Below, piece by piece: positions 62,229 to 64,000 of a stretch of DNA of 64,000 nucleotides; the first letter of the stretch is position 1; each line of letters opens with the position of its first letter. Origin of the DNA: Aestuariibacter sp. GS-14 (lineage in GTDB: Bacteria > Pseudomonadota > Gammaproteobacteria > Enterobacterales > Alteromonadaceae); the NCBI RefSeq assembly GCF_006494365.1, contig NZ_VHIP01000005.1:186001-250000 (forward strand), given 5' to 3'. A program made the position numbers and the translations under genes. A model generated the notes under the pieces. The model worked only from the letters and a program-made list of their open reading frames with translations, was not told where the DNA came from and did not search any database.

Positions 62229-63728
62229 TTACACTTTAATGTGATGTAATGGTTCAACGCCGGCAGGTATGACATGACTGGCAATCACAATCAGTCTGCA
62301 ATTTGCCTGAGACTCAATTAGCGTCATCAAACTACTGATGGCGTTAAGATCCAGCCCCTCAAAAGGCTCATCCACCAACCACATAGTTCCGTTGTGCAAC
62401 ATTGCCCTGGCGATATTCAGGCGTTTTCGCTCACCACCAGACAACTGCCTGCCACCAGGCCCCAGCCACTCGCCCAGTTCAACTAAGTGCGATAAGCCCA
62501 CTTCAATCAATACCGTTGAAAGTTCAGTGTCTCTGAATGCCTTACCCAAACACAAATTGTGTTTTAGGGTAGCCGCCAACACCATGGGCTGCTGCTCCAG
62601 ATAGAGCCAGCCTGGCACCAAGCCCGAAGGCAATATGTTGTTTGCACACATACGTTCCCCGTTGCTTTTCTCCACTCCAGCAATAGCCTGCAGTAGCTGT
62701 GATTTACCCGCACCGCTTGGCCCGGTAACCCACACGATGCCATTCACAGGTAGCTCAGCATTTATACATTGTTCGGGCAGATTCGCCGATCTGAAATTAC
62801 AAAGTGTGACTGCGCCTTCAACAGGTGGTCCCGGTAACAAGTTTAACGAACCACTGGGTAACGTGTTAAGTTTCCGATTACCCTGAACGGCTTTATTCAG
62901 CGCAGGCTGAGTATTATAGCTTCTGCCCAGCCAGTCTCCCGCACTGAGCAAGAGCATAGGCACAATCAATAACAAGGGCTCAGCCTTTCCTGGATTTGGG
63001 TGAGTGTGAATCAATGCCAGAAATGCGGCGAGCAACAGCAGCCATGCAACGCTTTGAAACACCCATTGAGCTTGCAATACCCGCTTCTGAAGCAGCATAT
63101 TCGCTCGCCAACATGCGATTGCTTTGGGCATCATATCTAACAATGACGCACCTGGCTTGATATGCCAGATTGGCGCAGCAGCCAGCTGGGCTTCGGAATG
63201 CTGCCGAAACGCATATTCCCATCTGGCAATCTCTTCTGCATAAGTAAGCCCTAACAAACACAGTATTGCCATCACAATTAGCCACGAGACAGCCAGTATC
63301 CATACCCAGCCCCCTAGCGGTACATTCAGCCACCATAAACCGATGCACGACATCAATAGCATCATAACAGCCGAAGCCTGCTGAGATACCCAACCTACCC
63401 ACAAGGCTGCAACTGCTTCGGTATGGGAAGCCAGCGCTTCAACTTCCTCACTACGCGAGTGGATTTTTTGTGATTGTAGCCGGGCAAACAATGTTAATCG
63501 CAAGTTGGCGGTCAGTCCCAGTAAATGTTGGTGCCCCACCCACATGTGCGCATAACCGCTGCCGATTCGAAGTAATGCCAGTGCCCTGATTACCACAGCG
63601 GGTAACATGTAGTTAAATCCGGGGGCAGCAATCGCACACGCCGCAATAAACCAGGACGATACAATCAGGATTGCCAGCCCGGCCAGACTGTGAAATATAG
63701 CTAAAGCCACAGTGAGAAAAGCCATCAT
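62229..63728 (-). CDS. cydC: Heme/thiol ABC exporter subunit CydC
   Basis: 499-residue fused membrane-ATPase half-transporter, which with CydD exports glutathione and cysteine to the periplasm for cytochrome bd assembly. Five to six TM helices lie in residues 1-290. ABC domain: Walker A GPSGAGKS, signature LSGGERKRLNIARAML, Walker B MWLVDEPFEGLD. Start ATG 63728 overlaps the cydD stop (ATGA), so it is co-translated. It is shorter than E. coli CydC (about 570 residues), mainly in the membrane part and linker. Confidence 0.85.
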   Translation of the reverse strand: MMAFLTVALAIFHSLAGLAILIVSSWFIAACAIAAPGFNYMLPAVVIRALALLRIGSGYAHMWVGHQHLLGLTANLRLTLFARLQSQKIHSRSEEVEALASHTEAVAALWVGWVSQQASAVMMLLMSCIGLWWLNVPLGGWVWILAVSWLIVMAILCLLGLTYAEEIARWEYAFRQHSEAQLAAAPIWHIKPGASLLDMMPKAIACWRANMLLQKRVLQAQWVFQSVAWLLLLAAFLALIHTHPNPGKAEPLLLIVPMLLLSAGDWLGRSYNTQPALNKAVQGNRKLNTLPSGSLNLLPGPPVEGAVTLCNFRSANLPEQCINAELPVNGIVWVTGPSGAGKSQLLQAIAGVEKSNGERMCANNILPSGLVPGWLYLEQQPMVLAATLKHNLCLGKAFRDTELSTVLIEVGLSHLVELGEWLGPGGRQLSGGERKRLNIARAMLHNGTMWLVDEPFEGLDLNAISSLMTLIESQANCRLIVIASHVIPAGVEPLHHIKV

Positions 63729-64000
63729 TGCCCTGCTACCTTGCCTGTTATAACCGTGCCATTGATTACCTGCCAGTGCTGTGTAAACCAATCTTGTGGA
63801 AGGGATTTATGCGACACCCACAGCACCGCTTTATGCGCAGACAGACGCAGGATAAGTTCACTTAATGCCCTATGTTGTTCAGCCGGCAAATGTGCCGTAG
63901 GCTCATCTAATAACCATACTGGTGCATCGCTGAGTAATAGCCGTGCCAACGCTAAGCGCTGAGCCTGTCCGCCTGAGATAGCGGGTGTTTCATGTAGCGC
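63725..64000 (-). CDS. cydD: Heme/thiol ABC exporter subunit CydD, C-terminal end (runs off the right edge)
   Basis: Only the last 91 codons are in the window: signature ISGGQAQRLALARLLL, Walker B VWLLDEPTAHLP, and H-loop VLWVSHK. Its TGA overlaps the cydC ATG (ATGA). With cydC this is the usual cydDC operon order. Confidence 0.87.
   Translation of the reverse strand, partial: ALHETPAISGGQAQRLALARLLLSDAPVWLLDEPTAHLPAEQHRALSELILRLSAHKAVLWVSHKSLPQDWFTQHWQVINGTVITGKVAGQ

Noticed and set aside
62229-64000. CydCD considered as exporter of the GG peptides
   Set aside because: No C39 peptidase domain; motifs and gene order fit cydDC for cytochrome bd assembly.

Overview
This window looks like a chromosomal segment of a marine gammaproteobacterium, most likely Alteromonadaceae (Alteromonas and relatives). 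That assignment is inference from gene content: an S10 ribosomal-protein operon with a gammaproteobacterial-type leader, LexA-controlled umuDC and yebG, a YafJ-type amidotransferase, an orphan GAF-GspE ATPase, a CsgG/DUF4810/DUF799 lipoprotein operon, and a beta-glucan locus with an ExoP-like GH3 enzyme. I saw no rRNA, tRNA, CRISPR, prophage or intact transposase.

Layout. 1-12 kb: the start of hrpB, thpR, purU, an M3 metallopeptidase lipoprotein, a yafJ-like amidotransferase, a nucleotidyltransferase-like gene, an S41 protease lipoprotein, a beta-propeller-like lipoprotein, a VWA protein with a PEP-CTERM-like tail, and a CPA1 Na+/H+ antiporter. 12-17 kb: LPS core genes (waaA, a GT9 heptosyltransferase, a GT4 transferase) and a YahK-type alcohol dehydrogenase. 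17.5-22.8 kb: a complete S10 operon (rpsJ to rpsQ, minus strand) with its own promoter, an L4-type leader attenuator and a terminator. It is detached from both the str and the spc operons. 22.9-23.9 kb: a compact cassette of very small genes. Two adjacent 59-codon genes encode peptides with canonical double-glycine-type leaders, flanked by two small membrane proteins that are immunity candidates. 24-35 kb: a thioesterase, a DUF4153 membrane protein, a folded MITE-like element, two diguanylate cyclases, an orphan GAF-GspE ATPase, a CBM9-like protein, a PII protein, a small lipoprotein and a solute-binding protein.

35-43 kb: a 1341-residue hybrid two-component system (propeller, kinase, receiver, AraC) is divergent from a third hidden GG-leader peptide of 57 residues. 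A perfect 10-bp dyad lies between them. A Ser/Thr kinase with TPR-like repeats and a secreted protein follow. 43-48 kb: umuDC and yebG diverge from one perfect LexA box, then an Aer-like receptor and a CZB chemoreceptor. 48-57 kb: a LacI-controlled beta-glucoside locus (GH1, GPH symporter, LacI; divergent MFS transporter and GH3), with near-identical LacI operators placed on both promoters. 57-64 kb: a sulfide/persulfide operon (MBL-fold, TauE, DUF442), the CsgG-type lipoprotein operon, a VOC protein, a YkgJ-type protein, cydC and the end of cydD.

The most novel content is the set of three short GG-leader peptides. The twin-peptide cassette resembles a two-peptide bacteriocin or microcin system, but both predicted mature peptides are acidic and lack lysine and arginine. 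No dedicated peptidase-ABC exporter is in the window, so processing would have to occur in trans.
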